This document shows, in pieces, positions 8,966-18,134 of a stretch of DNA of 64,000 bases. Both the position numbers and the translations under genes were made by a program. The stretch covers positions 27,395-91,394 of the forward strand of contig CAYXMH010000011.1 of assembly GCA_964466115.1 (NCBI GenBank), given 5' to 3'. Under the pieces are notes generated by a model. That model was given only the letters and a program-made list of their open reading frames with translations, searched no databases and had not been told where the DNA came from. Position 1 is the stretch's first letter. Each line of letters starts with the position of its first letter. This DNA comes from Pseudolysobacter sp964466115 (GTDB taxonomy: Bacteria; Pseudomonadota; Gammaproteobacteria; Xanthomonadales; Rhodanobacteraceae).

Positions 8966-9050
8966 GCCCAGGTGGTGGAATTGGTAGACACGCTATCTTG
9001 AGGGGGTAGTGGCGTAAGCTGTGCGGGTTCGAGTCCCGCCCTGGGCACCA
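8966..9050 (+). tRNA. tRNA-Leu (anticodon GAG)
   Basis: An 85-base class II tRNA with CCA encoded. The acceptor stem GCCCAGG pairs with CCTGGGC; the D-arm contains GGTAGACACGC; the anticodon stem CTATC/GGTAG holds loop TTGAGGG (anticodon GAG, reading CUU/CUC leucine). A long variable arm follows, then the T-arm GCGGG TTCGAGT CCCGC. It lies between secG and nuoA, a common position for tRNA-Leu in gammaproteobacteria. Confidence 0.97.
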
Positions 9051-9111
9051 TCGCCGGATCTGGCAACCGGTATGACATCGGGATGCCGGATCCGTTATCG
9101 CATAGGGAGTC

Positions 9112-9477
9112 ATGCAGATCGTGCTTGTTGAATATCTGCCCATTTTAATCTTCCTGGTCATTGCCGCCGTTATTGGCCTGGCTTTGTTGACCTTGGGTTC
9201 ACTGCTGGGCCCCAAACACCCGGATGCGCGTAAACGTTCTCCGTACGAATGTGGGTTCGAGGCATTTGAAGACGCGCGCATGAAATTCGACGTGCGGTAT
9301 TACTTGATCGCGATCTTGTTCATCGTGTTCGATCTTGAAATTGCGTTTATGTTTCCATGGGCGGTGGTGTTCCGCGAGTTGGGTCTGCTGGGCTTGGTTG
9401 AGATGGCGCTGTTCCTGGCCTTATTGCTGGTGGGGTTTGTTTACTGCTGGAAAAAAGGGGCTTTGGAATGGGAATAA
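9112..9477 (+). CDS. nuoA: NADH-quinone oxidoreductase subunit A
   Basis: A membrane subunit of respiratory complex I, 121 residues with three membrane helices. The conserved PYECGFEAFEDARMKFDVRY loop lies between helices 1 and 2, and an FDLEIAFMFPWA segment sits in helix 2. A GGGAG ribosome-binding site lies just upstream of the ATG. The stop overlaps the start of nuoB by 10 bases, indicating translational coupling. Confidence 0.98.
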   Translation: MQIVLVEYLPILIFLVIAAVIGLALLTLGSLLGPKHPDARKRSPYECGFEAFEDARMKFDVRYYLIAILFIVFDLEIAFMFPWAVVFRELGLLGLVEMALFLALLLVGFVYCWKKGALEWE

Positions 9478-10022
9478 ATCAATTCATTGGCGATGTGATG
9501 CACAACCCGGTGCCGACCGGCGTTGTCGATGATATTTTGCGCCCGGATGGCAACAACCCGTTGCTCGAGCGCGGCTTTGTAACGGCGCAACTGGATACCC
9601 TTATCAATTGGGCGCGCACCGGTTCGATGTGGCCGATGACGTTTGGCTTGGCCTGCTGCGCGGTTGAAATGATGCATGCCGGTGCTGCGCGTTTGGATCT
9701 CGATCGCTTTGGCGTGGTGTTTCGTCCCAGTCCGCGGCAATCGGATGTCATGATCGTTGCCGGCACCTTGGTCAACAAAATGGCCCCGGCTTTGCGCAAG
9801 GTGTACGACCAGATGCCCGATCCAAAATGGGTGATCTCGATGGGCTCCTGCGCCAATGGCGGCGGTTATTATCATTATTCGTATGCGGTGGTGCGGGGTT
9901 GCGATCGCATCGTTCCGGTTGATATTTATGTGCCGGGTTGCCCGCCAACGGCTGAGGCTTTGATTTACGGAATACTGCAGCTGCAGAAAAAAATCCGGCG
10001 TACCAACACGATTGCTCGCTAA
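9468..10022 (+). CDS. nuoB: NADH-quinone oxidoreductase subunit B
   Basis: A complex I subunit that carries the terminal iron-sulfur cluster N2, next to the quinone site. The 184-residue protein has all four cluster cysteines: Cys63-Cys64 (the unusual adjacent pair in LACCAVEMMH), Cys128 in MGSCANGGGYY and Cys158 in VPGCPPTAEAL. nuoC and later genes would be expected directly downstream, but the next gene is uup on the other strand 17 bases away, so the operon ends here. Confidence 0.98.
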   Translation: MGINQFIGDVMHNPVPTGVVDDILRPDGNNPLLERGFVTAQLDTLINWARTGSMWPMTFGLACCAVEMMHAGAARLDLDRFGVVFRPSPRQSDVMIVAGTLVNKMAPALRKVYDQMPDPKWVISMGSCANGGGYYHYSYAVVRGCDRIVPVDIYVPGCPPTAEALIYGILQLQKKIRRTNTIAR

Positions 10023-10039
10023 TACGTTGAACTGATCGT

Positions 10040-11929
10040 TTAGTCTGCGTTCTCTAGTACGGTCCAGCGCGCATACGCCTGCTCCAGCTCGTCTTGCAGC
10101 GCGGCCATTTCCTTATTTGCTGCAAGTACGGCGGTTTTATCTTGTTGATAAAACGACGGGTTTTGTTGACGCTCGGTTAATGCTGCGATGCGCTTTTCAA
10201 GCTCTTCAATCCGGATCGGCAATTGCTGTAGCTCGCGCGACTGTTTGTTATTGGATTTTCCCTTTTTAGGTGGTGCCGTTGTCGGCTGTGCAGCGGCCGT
10301 ATCCACTTTGTTTTTTTGAGCTATTTGTGAGTTTTGGCTAACGACGCGGCGTTGCCGCAACCAATCGTTGTAACCGCCGATGTACTCGCCGACCCGGCCA
10401 TCGCTTTCCAGAACCAATGTGCTGGTGACCACGTTGTCGATGAAGTATCGGTCGTGCGACACCAGCAGCAAGGTGCCGTTGTAGTTTTGCAGGAGATCTT
10501 CCAGTAATTCAAGCGTTTCAATATCAAGATCGTTGGTAGGTTCGTCCATCACCAACAAGTTCGACGGCTGGGCGAATAGCTTGGCCAACAATAAGCGGTT
10601 GCGTTCACCGCCCGATAGCGCGGTGATCGGTGCGCGTGCGCGGTCGGGAGTGAACAGGAAATCCTGCAGATAACCGATAACGTGTTTGCGCGCACCATTA
10701 AGTTCAATGAATTCTCGGCCTTCCGAGACATTGTCCAAGGCGTTCCAATCATCGCGCAATCGCGTGCGATGTTGATCGAAATAGGCGATTTCCAAGTTGG
10801 TGCCCAATGTCAGCTCACCACTATTAGGCGCGAGCTGATCCAGCAATAATTTGAGCAAGGTCGTTTTGCCGGATCCGTTCGGCCCGATAATGCCGATGCG
10901 ATCCCCGCGCATGATGGTCGTGGAGAATTGCTTAATCAACGTAGTGTTGCCGTAGCCGAAATCGATGTTCTTGGCTTCGATGACTTTCTTACCGGAATTG
11001 GCGGCTTGATGAGCTTCCATGCGCACCTGGCCGGTAATTTCACGTCGTTGCGCACGGGTACGGCGCAATGCTTCCAACGCGCGCACTCGGCCTTCGTTGC
11101 GCGTGCGGCGGGCTTTGATACCTTGCCGAATCCAGACTTCCTCTTGTGCCAGTTTTTTATCGAATAGCGCATTGGCCTGCGCTTCGGCATGCAAGCGTTC
11201 TTCCTGGCGGCGCAAATAGTTGTCGTAATCACCGGGCCAGCTCGAAACTTGGCCGCGCTCGATTTCGACGATACGCGTGGCCAAGTTGCGCAGAAAGCTG
11301 CGATCATGGGTAATGAATAAAATAGAAAAGGGCGCGTTGAGCAAAAACTCTTCCAACCATTCGATTGCTTCAACGTCCAGATGATTGGTCGGCTCGTCCA
11401 ACAACAATAAATCCGGTGCGAATACCAAAGCGCGCGCCAGCAATACGCGGCGCTTCATGCCGCCGGATAAGGCGGCAAAGTCGTCATCCTCCGGCAGGTT
11501 CAAGCGCGCCAGCGTTTGCGTAACGCGTTGCTCCAGAGCCCAGCCGTGCTCGGCTTCGATAAGCGCTTGGGTACGGCCCAGGGCGTCGATATCGCCGCCA
11601 TTGGCCACATCGTGGATTAATCGATGGTATTGCGCGAGCAAATCGCCGATGTGGCCGAGCGCTTGGGAAACCACCTCGAAAATCGTGCCATGAATATCGT
11701 GCGGCACTTCTTGCGCCAAGCGCGCGATTTTCACGCCGGTTTGCTGCCGCACTTCGCCATCGTCCGGCGCTATTTCACCGGCGATCAGTTTTAGCAGGGT
11801 GGATTTACCCGCGCCATTGCGCCCGAGCACGCAAATGCGTTCATTGGGTTCAATGGCAAGATTGACTTGCTGAAGCAGCAATGGCCCGCCGACGCTGAAG
11901 TCGAGATTTTGCAAAGTGATGAGAGGCAT
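10040..11929 (-). CDS. uup: ABC-F family ATPase, Uup type
   Basis: A soluble protein with two ABC ATPase domains and no membrane domain. ABC-F proteins act on ribosomes or nucleic acids; Uup has been linked to transposon excision and ribosome function. Walker A motifs GRNGAGKST (~residue 36) and GPNGSGKTT (~residue 350), signatures LSGGMKRR and LSGGERNR, and two DEPTN Walker B segments are all present. The linker between the domains is rich in Arg. A basic spacer and a coiled coil (~560-625) form the Uup-type C-terminal domain. Its 629 residues match Uup. It converges with nuoB. Confidence 0.93.
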   Translation of the reverse strand: MPLITLQNLDFSVGGPLLLQQVNLAIEPNERICVLGRNGAGKSTLLKLIAGEIAPDDGEVRQQTGVKIARLAQEVPHDIHGTIFEVVSQALGHIGDLLAQYHRLIHDVANGGDIDALGRTQALIEAEHGWALEQRVTQTLARLNLPEDDDFAALSGGMKRRVLLARALVFAPDLLLLDEPTNHLDVEAIEWLEEFLLNAPFSILFITHDRSFLRNLATRIVEIERGQVSSWPGDYDNYLRRQEERLHAEAQANALFDKKLAQEEVWIRQGIKARRTRNEGRVRALEALRRTRAQRREITGQVRMEAHQAANSGKKVIEAKNIDFGYGNTTLIKQFSTTIMRGDRIGIIGPNGSGKTTLLKLLLDQLAPNSGELTLGTNLEIAYFDQHRTRLRDDWNALDNVSEGREFIELNGARKHVIGYLQDFLFTPDRARAPITALSGGERNRLLLAKLFAQPSNLLVMDEPTNDLDIETLELLEDLLQNYNGTLLLVSHDRYFIDNVVTSTLVLESDGRVGEYIGGYNDWLRQRRVVSQNSQIAQKNKVDTAAAQPTTAPPKKGKSNNKQSRELQQLPIRIEELEKRIAALTERQQNPSFYQQDKTAVLAANKEMAALQDELEQAYARWTVLENAD

Positions 11930-12004
11930 GGGTCTCAGTATACAGGGACCCAGCGTGCATCTGTCGCATCAAGACATGTACGTAGGACAAACGAGACGTC
12001 AGCA

Positions 12005-14839
12005 TTAATCAAACCCATTTCTAAACAGCGTATCGGATAGAGATCGTGACCAAAAACCTTGCCCCTGCGTTCCGATATACAGTTTAGGATCGCGGGTATT
12101 GTCGAATTGCAATGCCATTGCGGAGACGCGTGTAATGGCGGGTAAACCTTGGCTGAATGTCTCCCAATGTCGGCCACGATCGTGGCTGTAAAATACCCCG
12201 ACCGTGGTGGCGAGAAAAAGCTCATTCAAATTGCTCGGGTTCCCAATCAGCTGGAAATAATCCGCGTTCGGTGCCAAGGTCGCCATATTACCAGTAACGT
12301 CTTCCCAGCTCTGCCCGCGATTGGTGCTTAAAAAAGCCTGGGACGGGCGGCTGATCATTGTGGTGTAGTAGACGGTATCCCACTGCATGGATGAACGGTC
12401 CGCCATGGCGCGACCATCGCCGATGTAGGAGGTGCGCGGAGCGATTGGCGGCGTGCGAACTTCGTGTCGAGTCATCGCGCCCAATTGGCCATCGTATTGC
12501 GAGTCGTAAACGAAAAGGCGTGGGTCGCCCCAGTGGCTAAGATAAAGCACGTCATAAAACGGATTCATGGCTTTTTCGACGTAGTTTGCGCTGAAAGGCG
12601 GATTCTCATTGAAAGCGTCGATTCCAACGGGTGCCCAGTCGCAGCCCGAGGTATTAGCCGGTTTGTACCAAACATTGCTCCAGGAATCGGTATCGGAAAT
12701 TCGCGTCGTGCCAAACCCGGTCGTGCCCGCACCAAGACCGCGGTTTGATACCACACTGATGGTGCGTCCGTTGCCGGGATGAGCGAAACGAATAGCCAAT
12801 TTGTTGCCATTGTTGAACGCTTGGACGAAATCGTCACTTAATCCGTATGTCGTGAACGCATATTGCGTTGCGCTTACGACGGCATCGATATTATTGCCCC
12901 TCATTAAATTCACGACGACGGTGGTGCCGTTCGCCATAATCGTAAGGGTCTCATTGGCGCTCAGCGGGGTAACGCTAAGATCCTCTTCACCCGTTACCAG
13001 CGCGTTATGTTGCATGCTGGCGCTGAATAAGTTCGGCGCACCTAAACCGGGGCGCGGATCGATCATCAATAACGGTACCCATTCGCGGGCGTCGAAGCTG
13101 CAAGTTAGATCCTGCCAGTTAATGCCGCGATCGGGACTGTAGATTCGTGACCAATCGGCGCCCACCGTTGCGTAAATCCGATTGGCGTTGTCGGGAGAAA
13201 TGCTGACTTGTCCGCCATCGCCATGGGCATGTTGTCTCACGCCATAGTTATCCAATTGAACGAGACCATTGTCTTGAAGACCGGTGAATAGAAAATTCGG
13301 GTCGCTGCGGCTGCCCGCCAAATTGCTGCCGGCCATCATTTCCTCGATGTTAAGGCCCAATGTGTTTAACGTGTCCGTTACGCCGCCGGTGGCGTAGTTG
13401 GTGATGTAAATTCCACCGTCGTTGGTGGCAATCAAGTTGGTATTTCCTGGTGAAACCGCATCGGGAACGAAAAGAAAGGAGGAGATGTCCGCATGTCCGG
13501 CGTCGTACGCGGACCAATTGGGCACTGCCGCCGTTGCATTTGTGGTCATTTCCGCCGTTGTTAGACCAATGACGACACGGTTTGGATTGCTGGGTTGAAC
13601 GGCAATTGAGAGATTCGCGCCTTGGCTCTTGTTTCCATTCGCGCCATGAATGGAAACCCAGCTTGCACCGAAGTTATCGGAGCGCAGAACGCTATGCAGC
13701 TTAAGGTTGGCTTCGGTCAGTGCATAAATGTAATTTGGAGCGCTTTCACACTGAGCCAGCGATATGCGGCCAAACGGACGAGCAAATCCAGCGCTAACGC
13801 CGCCGTCTCCGTTGATTAGGTGAAATTCCATTGCTGAGGTGGTTGATTCCAGTATGCCGACAGTAAATAAGCCCGCATACCAGCGGCTGGTGGTAACCGG
13901 GTCTTGTATCAGATCGGTAACGTCACCGGTGTAGATGCGGGTCCAGCTTGCTCCTGCAGTTTCACTGCGATACAAGCCGGTATTCGTGGCGGCCATCATG
14001 ACATTGGGGTTTGCGCGGTCTTGCAGGATTTTGTAGAAAGCCACTGGGGTTGGCGTTAACGGAACGGGAGTCCAAGTGCCTCCGGCATCGATTGAGCGAT
14101 ACAACCCGCTGCCGGCCCATTTCCAGCTATTGCCGGTACCAATGAATAGATGATCGGAGTTGGTGCGATCCACCAAAAATGCACCAATCGTGGGGTCTGG
14201 CATGGTGCGGCTTACCGGATTCCATACTGCAAATAAGCCGAGAAGTTGACCCTTCCATAAGCCCCCGCCAGCACCGGCCGCCCAGAGCACGGTAGCGCCT
14301 TGCGCTTGGTCAAAAGCGTATTGGGCCATGCTCACGCGGCCTGCAGCGGCTCGCTCATACGATCTATCCACGTTACGAGAGATTCCGACGCCAATCGGTT
14401 GCCACGGTTGGTAAGGGGTGCTGAGTCCATGCGGCAAATCTTTTGCCATGCGGTTATTCGTTACGCCGAGATACATCTGTCTGCGCTCGTCGGGGCTGGT
14501 CAGTTGCTCGAGTTGATAATGACGAATCAAACGATCGGTATTTTCCTCGCCCTCATCTTCGTCGTTTTCTTCAGGATCCGAAGACTCGGATGATGGCGTA
14601 TCGCTTTGCGTTAATGGGCTTGCAAGGCTCTTAGGGTTAACAGCTGCAGATGAGTTAATCGCTTGTGGCTTAGCCAGGACGAGCAAATCCGAAGCACTGG
14701 CATGGCTCCATAGCGTACCTTCGGTTGCTGCTGCGATAGTCTCATCGGTGGTTTGGGGCAATGGGTCGGCCGCATGACTTGCTACGCTAAGCGCCAAACT
14801 AAGCGCCACCAATGTTACTTTTGCTTTCAATGGACACAT
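12005..14839 (-). CDS. secreted BNR/sortilin-type beta-propeller protein
   Basis: The 944-residue protein begins with a signal peptide (MCPLKAKVTLVALSLALS, cleavage near SHAADPL). A Ser/Glu/Asp-rich acidic stretch lies at about residues 80-105. The rest holds repeats of the BNR/Asp-box and sortilin (VPS10) type: LYRSIDAGGTWTPV, LYRSETAGASWTRI, SDNFGASWVSI, STNRGQSWEDV and SHDRGRHWETF. These fold as beta-propellers in sialidases and other extracellular proteins, but no sialidase catalytic residues could be assigned. It ends in LFRNGFD, a tail resembling those of two other secreted proteins in the window. The gene stands alone. Function is unknown. Confidence 0.85.
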   Translation of the reverse strand: MCPLKAKVTLVALSLALSVASHAADPLPQTTDETIAAATEGTLWSHASASDLLVLAKPQAINSSAAVNPKSLASPLTQSDTPSSESSDPEENDEDEGEENTDRLIRHYQLEQLTSPDERRQMYLGVTNNRMAKDLPHGLSTPYQPWQPIGVGISRNVDRSYERAAAGRVSMAQYAFDQAQGATVLWAAGAGGGLWKGQLLGLFAVWNPVSRTMPDPTIGAFLVDRTNSDHLFIGTGNSWKWAGSGLYRSIDAGGTWTPVPLTPTPVAFYKILQDRANPNVMMAATNTGLYRSETAGASWTRIYTGDVTDLIQDPVTTSRWYAGLFTVGILESTTSAMEFHLINGDGGVSAGFARPFGRISLAQCESAPNYIYALTEANLKLHSVLRSDNFGASWVSIHGANGNKSQGANLSIAVQPSNPNRVVIGLTTAEMTTNATAAVPNWSAYDAGHADISSFLFVPDAVSPGNTNLIATNDGGIYITNYATGGVTDTLNTLGLNIEEMMAGSNLAGSRSDPNFLFTGLQDNGLVQLDNYGVRQHAHGDGGQVSISPDNANRIYATVGADWSRIYSPDRGINWQDLTCSFDAREWVPLLMIDPRPGLGAPNLFSASMQHNALVTGEEDLSVTPLSANETLTIMANGTTVVVNLMRGNNIDAVVSATQYAFTTYGLSDDFVQAFNNGNKLAIRFAHPGNGRTISVVSNRGLGAGTTGFGTTRISDTDSWSNVWYKPANTSGCDWAPVGIDAFNENPPFSANYVEKAMNPFYDVLYLSHWGDPRLFVYDSQYDGQLGAMTRHEVRTPPIAPRTSYIGDGRAMADRSSMQWDTVYYTTMISRPSQAFLSTNRGQSWEDVTGNMATLAPNADYFQLIGNPSNLNELFLATTVGVFYSHDRGRHWETFSQGLPAITRVSAMALQFDNTRDPKLYIGTQGQGFWSRSLSDTLFRNGFD

Positions 14840-15359
14840 AACCTTCTACCTCATTTGATGTTGTTTGCGTGCGCTGGTTTGACGTCCAAGCGCAGCTATG
14901 TGTCGCATCCTGAGGAAAATTGGCTGAATGCCGAGTAAGGTTCATCGGCTTAAAAAGAAAAGAAATGTGTCGTACCGGATTTGTGAGACGCGGTTCTCAC
15001 GGCATTTGTGGTGCAGGGCATGAAAACGACGCAATGCGTTGTGCTTCTGGCACAAGAGCGATTGCAATTTGATGGCGGATTTGAGCCAGCTTGGCGGTTA
15101 AGAGGAGCAGGCGATGCCTGTCATTTGAATGCGGATATCGGCGTGTGCGCTGATTAATCGCTCCACGGAGTTTAATTTTCTGCCGCTTACAGCGTCAATA
15201 AAACGTCTAGTTTCCGTTCGCCCTGAGCTTGGTCGTTGGGTGAACGGAAAGCCTCGGTGCTTCGACTTAGCTCAGCATGAACGGGTTTCGTAAACTGCCA
15301 ATCTAATAGCACCTCCCATGCTATTTGCGGGGGCGTTTATTATGATTTTCTTAACCTAT
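14840..15359. other. 520-bp spacer between the BNR gene and parC
   Basis: Both flanking genes read leftward, so this holds the end of the parC transcript and the promoter of the BNR gene. It contains the REP-like copy B (15214-15285). No credible gene or RNA was seen in the rest; the frames crossing 14753-14938 and 15318-15584 run into neighbouring genes. Confidence 0.6.
15214..15285. repeat. REP-like dispersed palindromic repeat, copy B
   Basis: It starts CCGTTCGCCCTGAGCTTGG and ends CTTAGCTCAGCATGAACGGG, with TGAACGGAAAGCCTCGG in the middle. The two arms make an imperfect palindrome of about 70 bases. It is the full-length version of copy A (1198-1249) and is close to copy C (55501-55571), which keeps the standard GTCGAAGG arm that copies A and B have changed to GGTCGTTGG. 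Confidence 0.8.
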
Positions 15360-17606
15360 TTAACCTGCGGTTGTTTCGACCCGCTCGACGCGTTGAAAGC
15401 CGCGCGGCAGCATGGCTCCGCGGGTGGCGCGATTGCCGCCGTAATTGACCAGGTCAGCCCACTTCAAGATCAATTTGCGCGCGCCGCAATACAGCGTGAC
15501 TTCGCCGGAACCCTCGGTCACCACGGTCACTCCGGCGACGCGCTCTTCGCCCGATTCCAGTTTCGCGGATGGGATTTGGATTAACTTATTTCCTTTTCCA
15601 CCTTTATCCAACTCCGGAAGTTCAGCGACCGAGAACATCAGTAAGTGGCCGGCCGATGTCGCTACAACAATGCGATCGCGCGCAGAGTCATTGACCAATG
15701 CCGGGGGCAGAACATGGGCGCCGTCTTCCATGTTCAGTAGTTGCTTACCGGCCTTGTTGCGGCCGCATAAGGCATCAAAATGGGTAACGAAACCGTAGCC
15801 GAAACTGGAGGCAAGAATCAGTTTTGTATTCGGATCGGCGGCAATCAAGGCATCGAACTGTGCGCCAGGGGGTAGGGTAAAGCGCCCGGTTAAGGGTTCT
15901 CCGTTACCGCGCGCGGAAGGCAAGGTGTGGGCTGCCGATGAATAACTGCGTCCGGTAGAATCGAGAAAAGCCACTTGCTGGGTAGTGCGTCCTTTTGCCG
16001 CGCCGAGCAGCGCATCGCCATCGCGATAGTTAAGGCTCGCAGGGTCGACATCGTGACCTTTTGCCGAACGCACCCAGCCTTTTTGCGATAACACAATGGT
16101 CACCGGTTCAGACACCACCAAGTCTGATTCCGATAACGCTTGGGCAACGGCACGCTGTACGATCGGCGAACGACGGGCATCGCCGTATTTTTTTGCATCG
16201 CTTTTTAGCTCGTCTTTCACTAGCGTTTTAAGCCTTGCTTTGGAATTCAGCGTTACTTGAATTCGAGCACGCTCTTCTTCCAGCTCGTTGCGCTCGGTGT
16301 TGATTTTTATCTCTTCCAAGCGCGCCAATTGCCGTAATTTGGTTTCGAGTATGTAATCGGTTTGCTCTTCGGTTAATGCAAAGCGCTTCATCAAGACCGG
16401 TTTTGGATGATCTTCCGTACGGACAATACGGATGACCTCGTCCAGATTCAAATAAGCAATGTGCAAACCGTCGAGGAGATGCAACCGCCTCTCAACTTTG
16501 GTTAAACGGTGATTGAGCCGGCGCACGACGGTGTCGGTGCGAAATAACAGCCATTCGCTTAAAATTTGGCGCAAGTTCTTCACTTGCGGGCGGCCATCGA
16601 GGCCAATCATATTGAGATTGACCCGGAAGCTTTTTTCAAGGTCGGTGGTAGCGAACAGGTGCTGCATCATTTCGTCCAAATCAACGCGGTTCGAACGTGG
16701 CACCAAGACTAGGCGAACCGGGTTTTCATGGTCGGACTCATCACGCAGGTCTTCCAGCATGGGCAATTTCTTCGCACGCATTTGCGCGGCGATTTGCTCC
16801 AAGATCTTTGCCGGGGATACTTGGTGCGGTAGCGCGGTGATCACGACATTGCCGTTTTCTTTGCTATAAACACTGCGGCAGCGCACGCTGCCATTGCCGG
16901 TTTCGTACAGCGCGAGAAGTTCGCTTCGCGATGAGATGATTTCCGCCTCGGTTGGATAGTCCGGCGCCCGTACGTGCTCGCACAAATCGCGAACTGTGGC
17001 GGTGGGTTCTTCCAATAGATGGATACAGGCGCTGATCACTTCGCGCAGATTGTGCGGTGGAATGTCGGTGGCCATGCCGACCGCGATGCCGGTTGAGCCG
17101 TTCAAGAGCACGTGCGGTATGCGCGCCGGCAGCCAAGAAGGCTCTTCCAGTGTGCCGTCGAAATTGGGCGTGTAATCCACCGTACCTTGGCCAAGTTCCG
17201 CGAGCAGCATTTCCGCAATCGGGGTCAGTTTGGATTCGGTATAGCGCATCGCGGCGAACGATTTCGGATCGTCGGCGGAGCCGAAATTGCCTTGACCATT
17301 AACCAGCGGATAGCGGTATGAAAACGGCTGTGCCATTAACACCATGGCTTCGTAGCAAGCGCTGTCGCCGTGCGGGTGGAATTTACCGATGACATCACCA
17401 ATCGTGCGTGCGGATTTCTTCGGCTTAGCAACGGCATCTAAGCCAAGCTCGCTCATGGCGTAGATAATGCGCCTTTGTACCGGTTTAAGTCCGTCGCCGA
17501 TGAACGGCAGGGCGCGATCCAGAACGACGTACATCGAATAATCGAGATAAGCGCGTTCGGCGTAATCCTTTAGTGGTATCTGTTCGTAATTTTGCTGCAA
17601 ATTCAT
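15360..17606 (-). CDS. parC: DNA topoisomerase IV subunit A
   Basis: This is the DNA-cleaving subunit of topoisomerase IV, which separates daughter chromosomes. The 748-residue protein starts with the ParC-type MNLQQNYEQIPLKDYAE. The catalytic tyrosine is Tyr122 in MRYTESKLT, and the quinolone-resistance region around HPHGDSACYEAM is intact. The C-terminal DNA-wrapping domain has degenerate beta-pinwheel blades (GWVRSAKGHDV, FGYGFVTHFDAL, ATSAGHLLMFS). Length and start match ParC rather than GyrA. parE is not in the window. Confidence 0.97.
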   Translation of the reverse strand: MNLQQNYEQIPLKDYAERAYLDYSMYVVLDRALPFIGDGLKPVQRRIIYAMSELGLDAVAKPKKSARTIGDVIGKFHPHGDSACYEAMVLMAQPFSYRYPLVNGQGNFGSADDPKSFAAMRYTESKLTPIAEMLLAELGQGTVDYTPNFDGTLEEPSWLPARIPHVLLNGSTGIAVGMATDIPPHNLREVISACIHLLEEPTATVRDLCEHVRAPDYPTEAEIISSRSELLALYETGNGSVRCRSVYSKENGNVVITALPHQVSPAKILEQIAAQMRAKKLPMLEDLRDESDHENPVRLVLVPRSNRVDLDEMMQHLFATTDLEKSFRVNLNMIGLDGRPQVKNLRQILSEWLLFRTDTVVRRLNHRLTKVERRLHLLDGLHIAYLNLDEVIRIVRTEDHPKPVLMKRFALTEEQTDYILETKLRQLARLEEIKINTERNELEEERARIQVTLNSKARLKTLVKDELKSDAKKYGDARRSPIVQRAVAQALSESDLVVSEPVTIVLSQKGWVRSAKGHDVDPASLNYRDGDALLGAAKGRTTQQVAFLDSTGRSYSSAAHTLPSARGNGEPLTGRFTLPPGAQFDALIAADPNTKLILASSFGYGFVTHFDALCGRNKAGKQLLNMEDGAHVLPPALVNDSARDRIVVATSAGHLLMFSVAELPELDKGGKGNKLIQIPSAKLESGEERVAGVTVVTEGSGEVTLYCGARKLILKWADLVNYGGNRATRGAMLPRGFQRVERVETTAG

Positions 17607-17684
17607 TTTTTGGTTTCAGTTTGAGAAATAACGAAATATGAGGGTAGGCTGACGGGTTAGGGCCTCGCTGGATTGAGAATGACT

Positions 17685-18071
17685 TTAAGTTCGCAACAGC
17701 CACCGCATCATACCGATTCCAATCAGAGTCATTGCCAAAGACCCGATCAAGTGCAAGCCGATGATGGCAAAAGTCCAACTATATTGCTGGCGCAATAGTA
17801 AAGTTACGGTTTCTCCGGAAAAAGCGGAAAAAGTCGTCAGTCCGCCTAGAAATCCCGTAATGATCAGCAAACGCATTTCCGGCGATAGGCTTTCAACCTG
17901 TGTCGTAGCTCCCATTGCAATGCCCATCAACAATCCACCGATAAGATTTGCAGCCAGTGTGCCTAATGGTACGGAGGGGAGGACAGGATTGAGCGCTAAG
18001 CTCAAACCCCAGCGCAACCAGGCGCCGATTGCTGCGCCGGCACCAATGGCAAAAAATGAGTTCAGATTCAT
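17685..18071 (-). CDS. crcB: fluoride efflux channel CrcB/Fluc
   Basis: A 128-residue inner-membrane protein with four hydrophobic helices. The Fluc family exports fluoride as antiparallel dimers. The conserved GxxxRW early segment (GAAIGAWLRW), the TLxxNxxG-like LAANLIGG and the GGLTTFSAFSGE motif, which lines the pore with Phe and Thr, are all present. No fluoride riboswitch was recognised in the 63 bases upstream. It lies between ppk1 and parC, all on the minus strand. Confidence 0.93.
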   Translation of the reverse strand: MNLNSFFAIGAGAAIGAWLRWGLSLALNPVLPSVPLGTLAANLIGGLLMGIAMGATTQVESLSPEMRLLIITGFLGGLTTFSAFSGETVTLLLRQQYSWTFAIIGLHLIGSLAMTLIGIGMMRWLLRT

Positions 18072-18134
18072 AACCTGCGATAGTAAAGCACCCTATGGCG
18101 CTTCGAGAAGCCGCAGAGAGGTATCCGCCGTGTT

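Noticed and set aside
18072..18134. Fluoride riboswitch before crcB
   Set aside because: The spacer is only 63 bases, and the conserved fluoride-aptamer pattern was not seen; only a GC-rich hairpin around GGCTTCTCGAAGCGCC.
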